From assembly GCA_947624485.1 (NCBI GenBank), contig CANQKM010000010.1, forward strand, positions 26,950 to 90,949: a stretch of 64,000 bases of DNA. The letters run 5' to 3'. Positions 24,221-32,394 of the stretch are shown in pieces; within the stretch, counting starts at the first letter, position 1; every line of letters starts with the position of its first letter. Source of the stretch: an uncultured Clostridia bacterium (GTDB lineage Bacteria; Bacillota; Clostridia; UBA1381). Made by a program: the position numbers and the translations under genes. The notes beneath the pieces were generated by a model. It saw only the letters and a list, made by a program, of their open reading frames with translations. It did no database searches and was not told the DNA's origin.

Positions 24221-25957
24221 ATGAAGAAAATCATTTCGGCGATACTGTCGCTGACGTTATTCGGCGTTGCGGCAGGAGCGTACAATTTTCCTGAGCCGGA
24301 TTGGGGTGCGCTGCTGCGTGAAAGAAAAACGATGGAAACGTCAACCGATTTTGAGCTTTACGTTGAGGGCAATACTGAAAGCGCGCCGTACTACGGGGCG
24401 AAGCTCGAACCGCGGGCGGGAACATACATCGGCATGATAGGAGAGCAATCGTCTCCATTTCAGCCGCTCGGTTCGTGTCTTACGTATATGGAGGTGCCTT
24501 TACGCCAGACGGAGCCGTATTACCCGCCTTCACCGACCGATAATGTTGTAACCATGGTAGGCTGGAATACGTATTCCATGGACGATGTTGATTATGACTA
24601 TATACGGGCGGCGCTGGATAATCTCAGCAAATACAACAAACCGATGTTTATACGATTTGCGAATGAAATGAATTGCTCCAATCTCGGCGACGAACCTGAT
24701 AAGTACGTTCAAGTTTTCAGGAATGTGGCGAACATGATACATGAATATCCGAATTTCGCTGTTGTATGGTCACCGAACGATATGGGCGCGCTGGACAGAC
24801 CGTTTGAGTATTATTATCCCGGCGACGAGTATGTTGACTGGGTGGGTATAAGCTGCTACATGACAAAGTATTTCACAAATGAACAGAATACCAAGCTTGT
24901 GGACTCACAGTATTTTATGACGGGCGATTACGCGTGGGCAACAAATAAAATCAAGCCGTTTATGAAGTTTTTGAGTGATTACGGCATACAAAAACCGGTT
25001 ATGATAAGCGAAGGCGGCGTTGCAAGATACAACAGCTTCGGTGACGATTACACAGGCTGGCATGAGCCTCGCCTCAGAAATATGCTGTGGAATGTCATTA
25101 TGAAATATCCACAGATAAAAATGATTAACTATTTTAACAATCCGATGAGCGGTCACGGCGAACATTATTATATTACAGACTATCCCGAGTCCGCGAATAT
25201 CTTCAAAGAAGCAGCAGCGAACGGAGCATATTTGAGAAGCGCGGACGCTGCACCGGATTTTGTTTTCAGTCCTGCGAATAACGGTGAGACGCTTGCAGCG
25301 CATGACGGAATTGTTAAGTTATACACGCTTGCGTATTTTGCGAACCGTCCCGATGTTGCTGTTACATATAAGATTGACGGCGTGTGGATCCATGAGACAA
25401 ACAGCATACCGTATATCTGTAACTTTGATATAAACAGCATAACGGACGGCGAGCATACGCTGACAATAGAAGCGGCGGGACAGTCAAAGCGGTATCAATT
25501 ATACAAGCGCGGCAATGCCATGTGCTTCGGAAAAGAACCAGATCTTTCTGCAATACAGGCTCCCGCTGCGCCGAACCCGCCCGATAATACTGCTGCGGTT
25601 TTTGAGGATGTGGGGATTTCGGTGTTGCTGAAAGGGAAGAAACTGTCGTTCGACCAGCCTCCCATCATTGTGGACGGACGCACTCTCTTGCCGCTTCGCG
25701 CTATTTTTGAGGCTATGGCTGCCGCCGTGGACTGGGATCAGGACACAAAAACCGCCACGGCAAGACGCGGCAGAGTCACGGTAGAAATAACCATAGGTGA
25801 CAACAAAATTTATAGAAACGGAGAAGCAGACAAGCTTGACGTTCCGGCACAGCTCGTCAACGACAGAACGATGGTTCCTGCGAGAGCCGTCGCCGAAGCG
25901 TTCGGCGCACAGGTGGACTGGGACGGTGACAGCCGAACGGTTACCATAAATGAGTAA
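24221..25957 (+). CDS. Secreted GH26-like hydrolase with copper-amine-oxidase-N modules
   Basis: 578 residues. Signal peptide 1-19 (LTLFGVAAGA). TIM-barrel glycosidase about 40-350: RFANEMN with putative acid/base Glu149 and MISEGGVARY with putative nucleophile Glu264 match the GH26 (beta-mannanase-like) pattern. A Big/Ig-like segment about 355-440 (VTYKIDGVWIHETN) and C-terminal CuAO-N modules about 460-578 (GRTLLPLRAIFEAM, RTMVPARAVAEAFGA) follow; these are stalk domains in Clostridia. Substrate (mannan, glucomannan or its own exopolysaccharide) is undetermined. AGGAGTGATC ribosome site. Coupled to the upstream membrane transferase. Confidence 0.85.
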   Translation: MKKIISAILSLTLFGVAAGAYNFPEPDWGALLRERKTMETSTDFELYVEGNTESAPYYGAKLEPRAGTYIGMIGEQSSPFQPLGSCLTYMEVPLRQTEPYYPPSPTDNVVTMVGWNTYSMDDVDYDYIRAALDNLSKYNKPMFIRFANEMNCSNLGDEPDKYVQVFRNVANMIHEYPNFAVVWSPNDMGALDRPFEYYYPGDEYVDWVGISCYMTKYFTNEQNTKLVDSQYFMTGDYAWATNKIKPFMKFLSDYGIQKPVMISEGGVARYNSFGDDYTGWHEPRLRNMLWNVIMKYPQIKMINYFNNPMSGHGEHYYITDYPESANIFKEAAANGAYLRSADAAPDFVFSPANNGETLAAHDGIVKLYTLAYFANRPDVAVTYKIDGVWIHETNSIPYICNFDINSITDGEHTLTIEAAGQSKRYQLYKRGNAMCFGKEPDLSAIQAPAAPNPPDNTAAVFEDVGISVLLKGKKLSFDQPPIIVDGRTLLPLRAIFEAMAAAVDWDQDTKTATARRGRVTVEITIGDNKIYRNGEADKLDVPAQLVNDRTMVPARAVAEAFGAQVDWDGDSRTVTINE

Positions 25958-25966
25958 GATTTAAAA

Positions 25967-25992
25967 ATCCGTAAAACATTTGCTTTACGGAT
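25967..25992 (+). terminator. Hairpin after the GH26-like gene
   Basis: Stem ATCCGTAAA/TTTACGGAT with an 8-nt loop but no following T-run, so termination is doubtful; the T-run may have been lost when the SLH remnant was joined here. Confidence 0.4.
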
Positions 25993-26004
25993 ATTACACG
26001 GGGA

Positions 26005-26430
26005 ATGTTTATAGCCGTGTTGTACCGTATGGAAGATGAGCCGGAGGCTGATGGCGGATATACGTTTACGGATGTGCCGAGCGATGCTTACTATGCCGAC
26101 GCTGTCGCATGGGCGAGCGCGAACGGAATCGTTAAAGGCTATTCCGATACCGAGTGTGCGCCCGACGACATCATAACGCGCGAGCAAGCCGCGGCGATAC
26201 TGTTCAGATATGCGGCGTATAAGGGCGAAGGTCCGACGGGTGAATGGGCTATACGGCTCGGCTATCCCGACCTTGACGAAATTTCCGATTGGGCGGCTGA
26301 AAGCGTAATGTTCTGCACAATGAAGGATATTATGGTGGGACGCGTCAGCGGAGAGTTCGATCCGAAAGCGAATATCACCCGCGCCGAGGGCGCAGCCGTG
26401 TTTGAACGGTATTTGAATATGACAAGGTAA
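26005..26430 (+). pseudogene. SLH-domain remnant (5'-truncated)
   Basis: 141 codons holding the last part of one S-layer-homology domain, then one to two further SLH units (FTDVPSDAYYADAVAWASANGIVKGYSD, ITREQAAAILFRYAAYKG, and a final ITRAEGAAVFERYL). There is no signal peptide. The codons just upstream of the first ATG read ITRG, the conserved SLH start, and the frame stops at 25972, so the domain is cut mid-way. SLH domains bind pyruvylated cell-wall polymers; here the rest of the protein is missing. It may still be translated from the GGGGA-ATG start. Confidence 0.7.
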
Positions 26431-26436
26431 AAACTG

Positions 26437-26470
26437 AAAAGGCGCTGTCCCCATGGGGATAGCGCCTTTT
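26437..26470 (+). terminator. Terminator after SLH remnant
   Basis: Stem AAAAGGCGCTGTCCCC/GGGGATAGCGCCTTTT with a 2-nt apex (one mismatch), T4. Confidence 0.88.
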
Positions 26471-26500
26471 ATGTCCGAAGCCGTCGCCTTGCAGACAGAG

Positions 26501-26628
26501 AAAAAGGATGCCGCGCTAATGAGAAGACAACAAAAAACAAAAAAAGATTCATTAGCAGAATACGGCATCCCCGCTCCCATGAAAAATGCGGGAGCTAAAT
26601 AGAGAATACAAAATATGAAGCTTCATAT
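26501..26628 (-). ncRNA. Candidate small RNA with two hairpins and U-rich loop
   Basis: Minus-strand RNA predicted from the promoter at 26635-26662 to a T5 tract at 26505-26501. It begins at a perfect 16-bp palindrome (26613-26628), then hairpin GCTCCC/GGGAGC, then a long hairpin with arms GGATGCCG/CGGCATCC and GCTAATGA/TCATTAGC around a 26-nt U-rich loop. An ATG after GGGAGC could start a short hydrophobic peptide (NESFFVFCCLLISAASFF), but it has no stop before the terminator. Not a family I recognise. Confidence 0.5.
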
Positions 26629-26634
26629 AACTAT

Positions 26635-26662
26635 ATTTTAGCATAAATATACATAATTGCAA
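26635..26662 (-). promoter_or_regulatory. Promoter of the 26.5-kb small RNA
   Basis: Minus strand TTGCAA, 16-nt spacer, extended -10 TGCTAAAAT. Confidence 0.6.
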
Positions 26663-26744
26663 GTGTTTTTTAAAAGATTTTGACATAATTTTCACTTTTT
26701 GTTTAAGTTGTAACGTTAAGGCATTACGTTCAACAAAAAATATA

Positions 26745-27326
26745 TCATTCCCGTATAAGGCTGTAAAATTCCTTTCTAAGCTCGTGGTCGGTGTCGAACA
26801 TACCGCGGATTGCGGCGGTACGGGTTTTCGCGCCGCGCGCACGAATGCCGCGGGCGGTCATGCAGCTATGCTCGCCCTCAACGACGACGATAACGTCCTC
26901 GGTGCCGCACGCCTTCTGTATAATCTCCGCAATGTCGGCGCATATCCGCTCCTGAAGCTGAAGCCGCTTCGCCGCCATATCACATATCCGCGCGATTTTG
27001 CTGAGTCCGATAACCTTGCCGTTCGGGATATATCCGACATGGCACTTCATATTATACATCAGCGCGATATGATGCTCGCAGAAGCTGAAAATATCTATAT
27101 CCTTCACTATCACCAAATCGTTCGACTTGCTGTACTCGAAGCACTTGCCGAACATCTCCGCGATCTCGTCGTTCGTGTAGCGCATACCCTCAAAAAGCTC
27201 ATCGCACATACGCGCCACGCGGTCGGGCGTTTCAACGAGGTCGGCGCGGTTCGGATCGTCTCCGACAGCCTCTATAAACATACGCGCAGCCTCTTTTATT
27301 TTTTCGCTGTCAATTTCCTTTTTCAT
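26745..27326 (-). CDS. folE: GTP cyclohydrolase I
   Basis: Converts GTP to dihydroneopterin triphosphate, the entry step for both folate and queuosine. 193 residues with zinc-binding Cys/His in FSFCEHHIALMYN and the later EHSCMTARGI; active-site GKVIGLSKIAR and KRLQLQERI are present. The start codon follows the queE stop directly (TAAATG). Placement after queD and queE indicates that it supplies the queuosine branch here. Confidence 0.97.
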   Translation of the reverse strand: MKKEIDSEKIKEAARMFIEAVGDDPNRADLVETPDRVARMCDELFEGMRYTNDEIAEMFGKCFEYSKSNDLVIVKDIDIFSFCEHHIALMYNMKCHVGYIPNGKVIGLSKIARICDMAAKRLQLQERICADIAEIIQKACGTEDVIVVVEGEHSCMTARGIRARGAKTRTAAIRGMFDTDHELRKEFYSLIRE

Positions 27327-27995
27327 TTATACCCCTCTTTCGTCCGCGTCCCAGACAACCTTGTGAAGCTGTATCTGAAACCGCGCGTCCTTTAGCTGCG
27401 GCTCTGTCAGTATCACGTTCACAAGCTTTTTGTAATCCATTGCGCCGTAAACCGCTCCGACAAATATATGCGGCGGCTCGGTATACATTTCATTGAGCCG
27501 CGACGCGATTTCTGCCGCAGCGCGCACGTCCTCGTCAGTGCCGCACACGAGCTTTACAACGTCATGCGGAGTGAGACGCGTGAAGTTTGACCACATCATT
27601 TTATCGCTCACGCCGCTCGACGGCAGCTTATAGTCGATCGTGAAAAACAGCCCGCCGTACCTCGGCACGTCGCTTATGTCAGCCGCGCCGTTTGTTTCGA
27701 TATTTATTTCGCAGCCCATATCCGCAAGCTTTTTTATAAGCGCGTTCACATCCTTATGCACAAGCGGCTCACCGCCCGTGAGCGTGACGCGCATATAGCT
27801 TTTGTTTACGCGCGCGGCTATCTCGTCAGCGCTCATTTCCTCGTACCGGCACGGCTCGTCCTCACCGAAAAGCGCGTAGAGCGTGTCGCAGTATGTGCAG
27901 CGCAGATTGCAGCCCGCGAGCCGTATAAACGTCGCCGGCTGACCGGTACGTATACCCTCGCCCTCTATCGAGTCGAAAATTTCAACTACCTTCAT
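27327..27995 (-). CDS. queE: 7-carboxy-7-deazaguanine synthase (radical SAM)
   Basis: Rearranges 6-carboxytetrahydropterin to 7-carboxy-7-deazaguanine. 222 residues from the ATG at 27995, which has AAAGGAT upstream. The radical-SAM cluster motif is CNLRCTYCDT (CxxxCxxC-type as CNLRCTYC), and SIEGEGIRTGQPATFIRL at the N-terminus is typical of QueE; LTGGEPL binds SAM. Starts 2 nt after the queD stop. The next enzyme, QueC, is not in this window. Confidence 0.96.
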   Translation of the reverse strand: MKVVEIFDSIEGEGIRTGQPATFIRLAGCNLRCTYCDTLYALFGEDEPCRYEEMSADEIAARVNKSYMRVTLTGGEPLVHKDVNALIKKLADMGCEINIETNGAADISDVPRYGGLFFTIDYKLPSSGVSDKMMWSNFTRLTPHDVVKLVCGTDEDVRAAAEIASRLNEMYTEPPHIFVGAVYGAMDYKKLVNVILTEPQLKDARFQIQLHKVVWDADERGV

Positions 27996-27997
27996 AT

Positions 27998-28333
27998 TCA
28001 ATCCTTTATATACGACGCCATATTGTCGCGGCTCTCCCACACGTCAACCCTGTAGCAGTGCGGCGCAAGCTCGTCGCAGATGTGCTTTGCAAGATTTTCG
28101 GCTGTGGGGTTGAAGTCAACGACCTCGTTTATGACCTTGTGGTCGAACTTGTCCTTTACGCGCTTTTTTATATGCGAAAAATCCGTAACCATGCCGTTTT
28201 TGTCGAGCGTGTCACTCCGCAGGTACACGTCGATTATCCAGTTGTGACCGTGGAGATTCTGACATTTTGACTTGTAGTCAAGCGTCAGGTAGTGCGCCGC
28301 GCTTATTTCTATACGTTTCTTTACCTCGTACAT
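27998..28333 (-). CDS. queD: 6-carboxy-5,6,7,8-tetrahydropterin synthase
   Basis: Second queuosine step, acting on dihydroneopterin triphosphate. 111 residues; zinc ligands in SAAHYL and NLHGHNW, catalytic Cys in KCQNLHGH, and C-terminal WESRDN. GAGGT ribosome site, 12 nt after argD. Heads the queD-queE-folE block. Confidence 0.95.
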   Translation of the reverse strand: MYEVKKRIEISAAHYLTLDYKSKCQNLHGHNWIIDVYLRSDTLDKNGMVTDFSHIKKRVKDKFDHKVINEVVDFNPTAENLAKHICDELAPHCYRVDVWESRDNMASYIKD

Positions 28334-28345
28334 ATCATATACCTC

Positions 28346-29533
28346 TTACGCGATAACGTCGGCAAGCGCGTTTACAAACATATCCGCCTCGTCCTTCTTC
28401 AAGATCAGCGGCGGAGCGATACGTATCGTGTTGCCGCCGCAAAGGCTTGTAAGAAAGCCCTTGCCGAACAGCTTCGCAAACACGTCCTTCGCGATCTCGT
28501 CCTTAAGCTGTATGCCGATAAGCAGTCCCGCGCCGCGCACGTCGGTGATTTTACCGTCCGAGCTATCCATAAGCGCGGTCAGCTTGTCCTTGAGGTACGC
28601 GCCGACCTCTCTCGCGTTGTCCACCAATTTTTCCTTTTCAAATATGTCGAATACGGCAAGTCCCGCTGCCGTCGCAAACGGGTTGCCGCCGAACGTCGTG
28701 CCGTGGTCGCCCGGCTCGAACGCGTTCTGTACCTTTTTGCACGCGCACACCGCGCCTATCGGTATACCGCCGCCGAGCGCCTTCGCCGACGTGAATATAT
28801 CCGGCTCAACGCCGTAAAGCTCGTGCGCGAACAGATAACCCGTCCTGCCCATACCCGTCTGAACCTCGTCGAATATCAGCAGTATGTCCTTTTCGTCGCA
28901 CAGCTCGCGCAGCGCCTGCACGTACTCCTTATCCATCGGGTGAACGCCGCTTTCGCCCTGTATGAGCTCTATCATAACCGCGGCGGTTTTATCCGTCACG
29001 GCTGCCTTCACCGCGTCAAGATTATTCGGCTCAACCTGCGTAAAGCCCGGCGTAAGCGGCTTGTACGGCTTTTGGTACTTCGGCTGACCTGTCGCCGCGA
29101 CGGTCGCGAGCGTCCTGCCGTGGAATGAGCGGTCGAGCGTGATTATATCCGTTTTGTCAACGCCTTTTTTGTAGTAGTATATTTTCGCCAGCTTAAACGC
29201 GCCCTCGTTCGCCTCCGCGCCGCTGTTCGCGAAAAACACCCTCTCGGCGCACGTGCTTTTAACGAGACGCTCGGCAAGACGCGCCTGATTTTCTATGTAG
29301 TAAAGGCTCGACGTGTGTATAACCTTGTCGAGCTGCGCCTTCAGGGCGGCTATAAAGTCCCTGTGACCGTGACCGAGCGCGTTCACGGCTATGCCGCCGA
29401 GGAAATCGTAGTACGTCTTGCCCTCGGTATCGTACAGCTTAATTCCCTCGCCGCGCTCAAAGCACACCCTCTGCCTGTCGCCGAAGGTGTTCATATAATA
29501 TTTTTTGTCCAAAGCGATTATATCTTCAAGCAT
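28346..29533 (-). CDS. argD: Acetylornithine aminotransferase
   Basis: PLP-dependent fold-type I aminotransferase of arginine synthesis (N-acetylglutamate semialdehyde to N-acetylornithine). 395 residues; NSGAEANEGAFKLA phosphate/PLP site, FDEVQTGMGRTG and Schiff-base lysine in TSAKALGGG; FHGRTLATVAATGQPKYQ is typical of ArgD. Other omega-aminotransferases are close relatives, but length and motifs favour ArgD. No other arg genes nearby. GGGAGG ribosome site, 16 nt after clpE. Confidence 0.9.
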   Translation of the reverse strand: MLEDIIALDKKYYMNTFGDRQRVCFERGEGIKLYDTEGKTYYDFLGGIAVNALGHGHRDFIAALKAQLDKVIHTSSLYYIENQARLAERLVKSTCAERVFFANSGAEANEGAFKLAKIYYYKKGVDKTDIITLDRSFHGRTLATVAATGQPKYQKPYKPLTPGFTQVEPNNLDAVKAAVTDKTAAVMIELIQGESGVHPMDKEYVQALRELCDEKDILLIFDEVQTGMGRTGYLFAHELYGVEPDIFTSAKALGGGIPIGAVCACKKVQNAFEPGDHGTTFGGNPFATAAGLAVFDIFEKEKLVDNAREVGAYLKDKLTALMDSSDGKITDVRGAGLLIGIQLKDEIAKDVFAKLFGKGFLTSLCGGNTIRIAPPLILKKDEADMFVNALADVIA

Positions 29534-29549
29534 TGTTTTCCTCCCGTAA

Positions 29550-31874
29550 TTACTGCGTCAGCAGTTTTGACTGAACCGTCACGTTTATCTTATCGCCGTC
29601 TCTGTCCGCCACGAGTACGCAGCCCGCACTTATTCCGCCGGTGAGCGACAGCATCGACAGCTTATCCTCAAGAAGCTTCTGAATAGCGCGTTTAAGCGGT
29701 CTTGCGCCGTACTTTTTGTCATAGCCCTTTTCGAGTATAAGCTCCTTTGCCTCGTCGGTTATGACAAATTCCGCGCCCTTTTCGCGGAGCTTTTCCACAA
29801 TGTCCTTTAAGAGCAGGTCGATGATCTGTCTCAAATCCTCCTTCGTGAGCGGCTTAAACGTTACAACCTCGTCGATACGGTTCAGAAATTCGGGCTTAAA
29901 GAAGTTTTTGAGGCTCTTGTTTACGTTGTCCTCCATGGAAACCTCGTCGCTCGAATTGAAACCGACCTCGGCTGTCTTAAATTCCGTGCCGGCGTTGGTC
30001 GTCATTATTATTATCGTGTTTTCAAAGTTGATTATTTTGCCGTGACTGTCGGCGATACGCCCGTCATCGAGAATCTGCAGGAACAGGTTGAACACCTCGG
30101 GGTGCGCCTTTTCAATCTCGTCGAGCAGTATTACCGAGTACGGCTTTCTGCGTATTTTTTCCGTAAGCTGACCGGCGTCGTCGTAACCGACGTAACCCGG
30201 GGGCGAGCCGATGAGCTTCGACACCGAGTGCTTTTCCATGTACTCCGACATGTCGAGGCGCACGAGAGCCTCCTCGTTGTCGAACATTACCTCGGCTATC
30301 GTCTTTACAAGCTCCGTCTTGCCCACGCCCGTGGGACCGGCGAATATGAACGAAACCGGTCGCTTGCGCGTCGTAATATCGGCTCTGCCGCGCCTTATCG
30401 CACGCGACACCGCCTCGACCGCCTCGTTCTGACCGATAACGCGCCTGTGTATGCGGCTTTCGAGGTTAAGAAGCTTTTCCGACTCGCTCTCCGTAAGGCG
30501 GTGTACCGGTATCTTCGTCCAGTCCTCTATAACAGCCGCGATATCGTCAAACGTGATCTCCGCCTTTTCCGCTTCGGCGGCAGCTTTCGCGATTTCGTTT
30601 TCGGTATTTATCTTCTCCACGCGCAGATTGGCGAGCTTTTCAAAATCGTCGTTCTCCTGCGCGACAGCCATATCCGCGTCAAGCACGTCGAGCCTGCCCG
30701 TAAGCAGCGTCATATCGTACAGCGCACGGTTTTTGAGGTTCACGCGCGAGCCTGCCTCGTCTATAACGTCGATCGCCTTGTCGGGCAGGAAACGGTCGGT
30801 GATGTAGCGCTCCGACAGCCTTACCGCCTGTTCTATCGTGTCGTCCGATATTTTTACCTTGTGGTACTTCTCGTAGTAGTCCTTTATACCCTTGAGGATT
30901 TCTATACTCTCCGCTATAGACGGCTCGTCGATTATGACCGGCTGGAAGCGGCGTTCGAGCGCGCTGTCTTTTTCAATGTGCTTGCGGTACTCGGTGAGCG
31001 TCGTCGCGCCTATTACCTGTATTTCACCGCGCGCAAGCGCCGGCTTTAATATATTCGCCGCGCTCATCGCGCCCTCCGCGTCACCCGCCGCGACAATGTT
31101 GTGGATCTCGTCTATTACGAGTATTACGTTGCCTCTCTCGGCAGCCTCGTTCAAAACGCCCTTAAGACGCGCCTCGAACTGACCTCTAAACTGCGTTCCG
31201 GCGACGAGAGCCGTGAAGTCGAGAAGATATAGCTGGTAGCCGAAAAGCTTCGGCGGAACGGTATGCTCGAATATTCTGCATGCCAAGCCCTCCGCGACAG
31301 CCGTTTTACCCACGCCCGGCTCGCCGAGAAGCACGGGGTTGTTTTTGGAGCGGCGGTTCAGAATCTGAATTACGCGCTCGATTTCTGCCTGACGGTTCAC
31401 AACCCTGTCAACCTTGTCCTCGGCAGCCTTTTCGGTGAGATTTGTGCCGTAGGTGTCGAGCATGGTTTTTTTCTGCTTTTTCTTCTGCTTCTTTTCCTTC
31501 GCGCCGTTCGGTTTGCTGCCGTTGGGAGCGGAGGAGGGCATATTGTCGAAAAAGTCCTTGAACATGCTCAGCGGCGTTGTAGCCGCGCCGCCCTCGTCGT
31601 CGCCGCCGGACGAGAACTGCTCCATAATGGACATCGGATCTCCGTCCTCACCGTCCAAATCGCCAAGACTTTCCATGAACTCCGACATCTGACTGTTCAG
31701 ATTGTCAAGCTCCTCGTCCGACACGGCAAACTTGTCTATCATATTGTTAAGCGGCGCTATACCGAGACTTTTGGCGCACGAAAGACAAAGACCTTCGGTC
31801 TTTGAGCTGTTGCCGTCCATCTTGGTTATATAAAACACCGCCGGATTTTTATTGCATTTTACACATAAATTCAT
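29550..31874 (-). CDS. clpE: Clp ATPase, ClpE-like (Zn-finger Clp/Hsp100)
   Basis: Unfoldase feeding substrates to ClpP or resolving aggregates. 774 residues: N-terminal zinc finger ([12 protein letters not shown] ... CLSCAK) in place of Clp_N repeats, an acidic linker, a Lys-rich stretch near 125-137, AAA-1 with GEPGVGKTA and [13 protein letters not shown] Walker B, a short coiled middle domain, AAA-2 with GPTGVGKTE and [11 protein letters not shown], and a VGF loop fit for ClpP contact. The zinc finger is the ClpE hallmark; naming it ClpC is an alternative. I see no CtsR box. First gene of a five-gene minus-strand run. Confidence 0.9.
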   Translation of the reverse strand: MNLCVKCNKNPAVFYITKMDGNSSKTEGLCLSCAKSLGIAPLNNMIDKFAVSDEELDNLNSQMSEFMESLGDLDGEDGDPMSIMEQFSSGGDDEGGAATTPLSMFKDFFDNMPSSAPNGSKPNGAKEKKQKKKQKKTMLDTYGTNLTEKAAEDKVDRVVNRQAEIERVIQILNRRSKNNPVLLGEPGVGKTAVAEGLACRIFEHTVPPKLFGYQLYLLDFTALVAGTQFRGQFEARLKGVLNEAAERGNVILVIDEIHNIVAAGDAEGAMSAANILKPALARGEIQVIGATTLTEYRKHIEKDSALERRFQPVIIDEPSIAESIEILKGIKDYYEKYHKVKISDDTIEQAVRLSERYITDRFLPDKAIDVIDEAGSRVNLKNRALYDMTLLTGRLDVLDADMAVAQENDDFEKLANLRVEKINTENEIAKAAAEAEKAEITFDDIAAVIEDWTKIPVHRLTESESEKLLNLESRIHRRVIGQNEAVEAVSRAIRRGRADITTRKRPVSFIFAGPTGVGKTELVKTIAEVMFDNEEALVRLDMSEYMEKHSVSKLIGSPPGYVGYDDAGQLTEKIRRKPYSVILLDEIEKAHPEVFNLFLQILDDGRIADSHGKIINFENTIIIMTTNAGTEFKTAEVGFNSSDEVSMEDNVNKSLKNFFKPEFLNRIDEVVTFKPLTKEDLRQIIDLLLKDIVEKLREKGAEFVITDEAKELILEKGYDKKYGARPLKRAIQKLLEDKLSMLSLTGGISAGCVLVADRDGDKINVTVQSKLLTQ

Positions 31875-31922
31875 TTGAGTACCCTTTCCGTGAGATAAAC
31901 CGAGTTTATCAATGTAAATTCA

Positions 31923-31950
31923 ATTATACCATAAACTCTCAAAATTTCAA
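31923..31950 (-). promoter_or_regulatory. Promoter of clpE-argD-queD-queE-folE
   Basis: Minus strand TTGAAA, 16-nt spacer, extended -10 TGGTATAAT. A small inverted repeat GATAAA-CTCGG-TTTATC lies downstream in the leader (about 31894-31910) and could be an operator or hairpin. Confidence 0.65.
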
Positions 31951-32078
31951 ACCCTTTTTCCGTATATTTACAAACTGTTCATTTTTTACGCGTATTATTT
32001 CGGAAATTTTCGGTAATATTCAGAAAATTACGCGCATATAATGTTATAAGCAAATTTTTACGAGAGGATAAATGACAC

Positions 32079-32237
32079 ATGATTACACAATTCGACAAAA
32101 ACAGCGTTTACATCGCTTCGGCACTTTACCGCTCCGCGCGCAGGGAGAAAAGGCTTCGGGTATCGCTCGCGGTATTTTTCACGGTACTCGCAGCCGTATT
32201 CGCACTGTTGTGCGCGCTTTTGTGCCGTTCCGTTTAA
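32079..32237 (+). CDS. Small single-pass membrane protein (52 aa)
   Basis: 52 codons from the ATG at 32079: a polar N-terminus (MITQFDKNSVYIASALY), a basic stretch RSARREKRLR, then a C-terminal membrane helix (VFFTVLAAVFALLCALLC). GAGAGG lies 11 nt upstream. An overlapping frame from 32072 is closer to the ribosome site but has no protein-like features. Function unknown; real translation is plausible, not certain. The region 31880-32078 otherwise holds the clpE promoter only. Confidence 0.5.
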   Translation: MITQFDKNSVYIASALYRSARREKRLRVSLAVFFTVLAAVFALLCALLCRSV

Positions 32238-32269
32238 GGCGCGCACACGCCCCAAAATCAAAAGCCGTA

Positions 32270-32298
32270 TTGACTTAATTCCTAATATGTGATATTAT
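32270..32298 (+). promoter_or_regulatory. Promoter of the GT2 gene
   Basis: TTGACT, 17-nt spacer, TATTAT; leader about 90 nt. Confidence 0.72.
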
Positions 32299-32394
32299 GA
32301 ATAATAATTGTAACTTAAACGGACATGCTCCCGTTTGACGTGTATTTATGCGCAATCGGAGTACGTTCGGGGAAGGATTACAGAGGGGAATATA

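Noticed and set aside
25810..26580. 256-codon minus-strand frame beginning with a hydrophobic stretch
   Set aside because: Beyond the first 25 codons it reads through two terminators and the antisense of the SLH remnant and the GH26-like gene. Only the short start is retained, as a remark on the small RNA.
28292..29128. 278-codon plus-strand frame
   Set aside because: Antisense to argD and queD, with Arg/Val/Tyr-rich shadow composition.
30042..31049. 335-codon plus-strand frame
   Set aside because: Antisense to clpE AAA domains; no features.
31894..31950. CtsR or CIRCE box before clpE
   Set aside because: Neither the AGGTCAAA-type heptad tandem nor TTAGCACTC-N9-GAGTGCTAA is present; only a small GATAAA/TTTATC palindrome.
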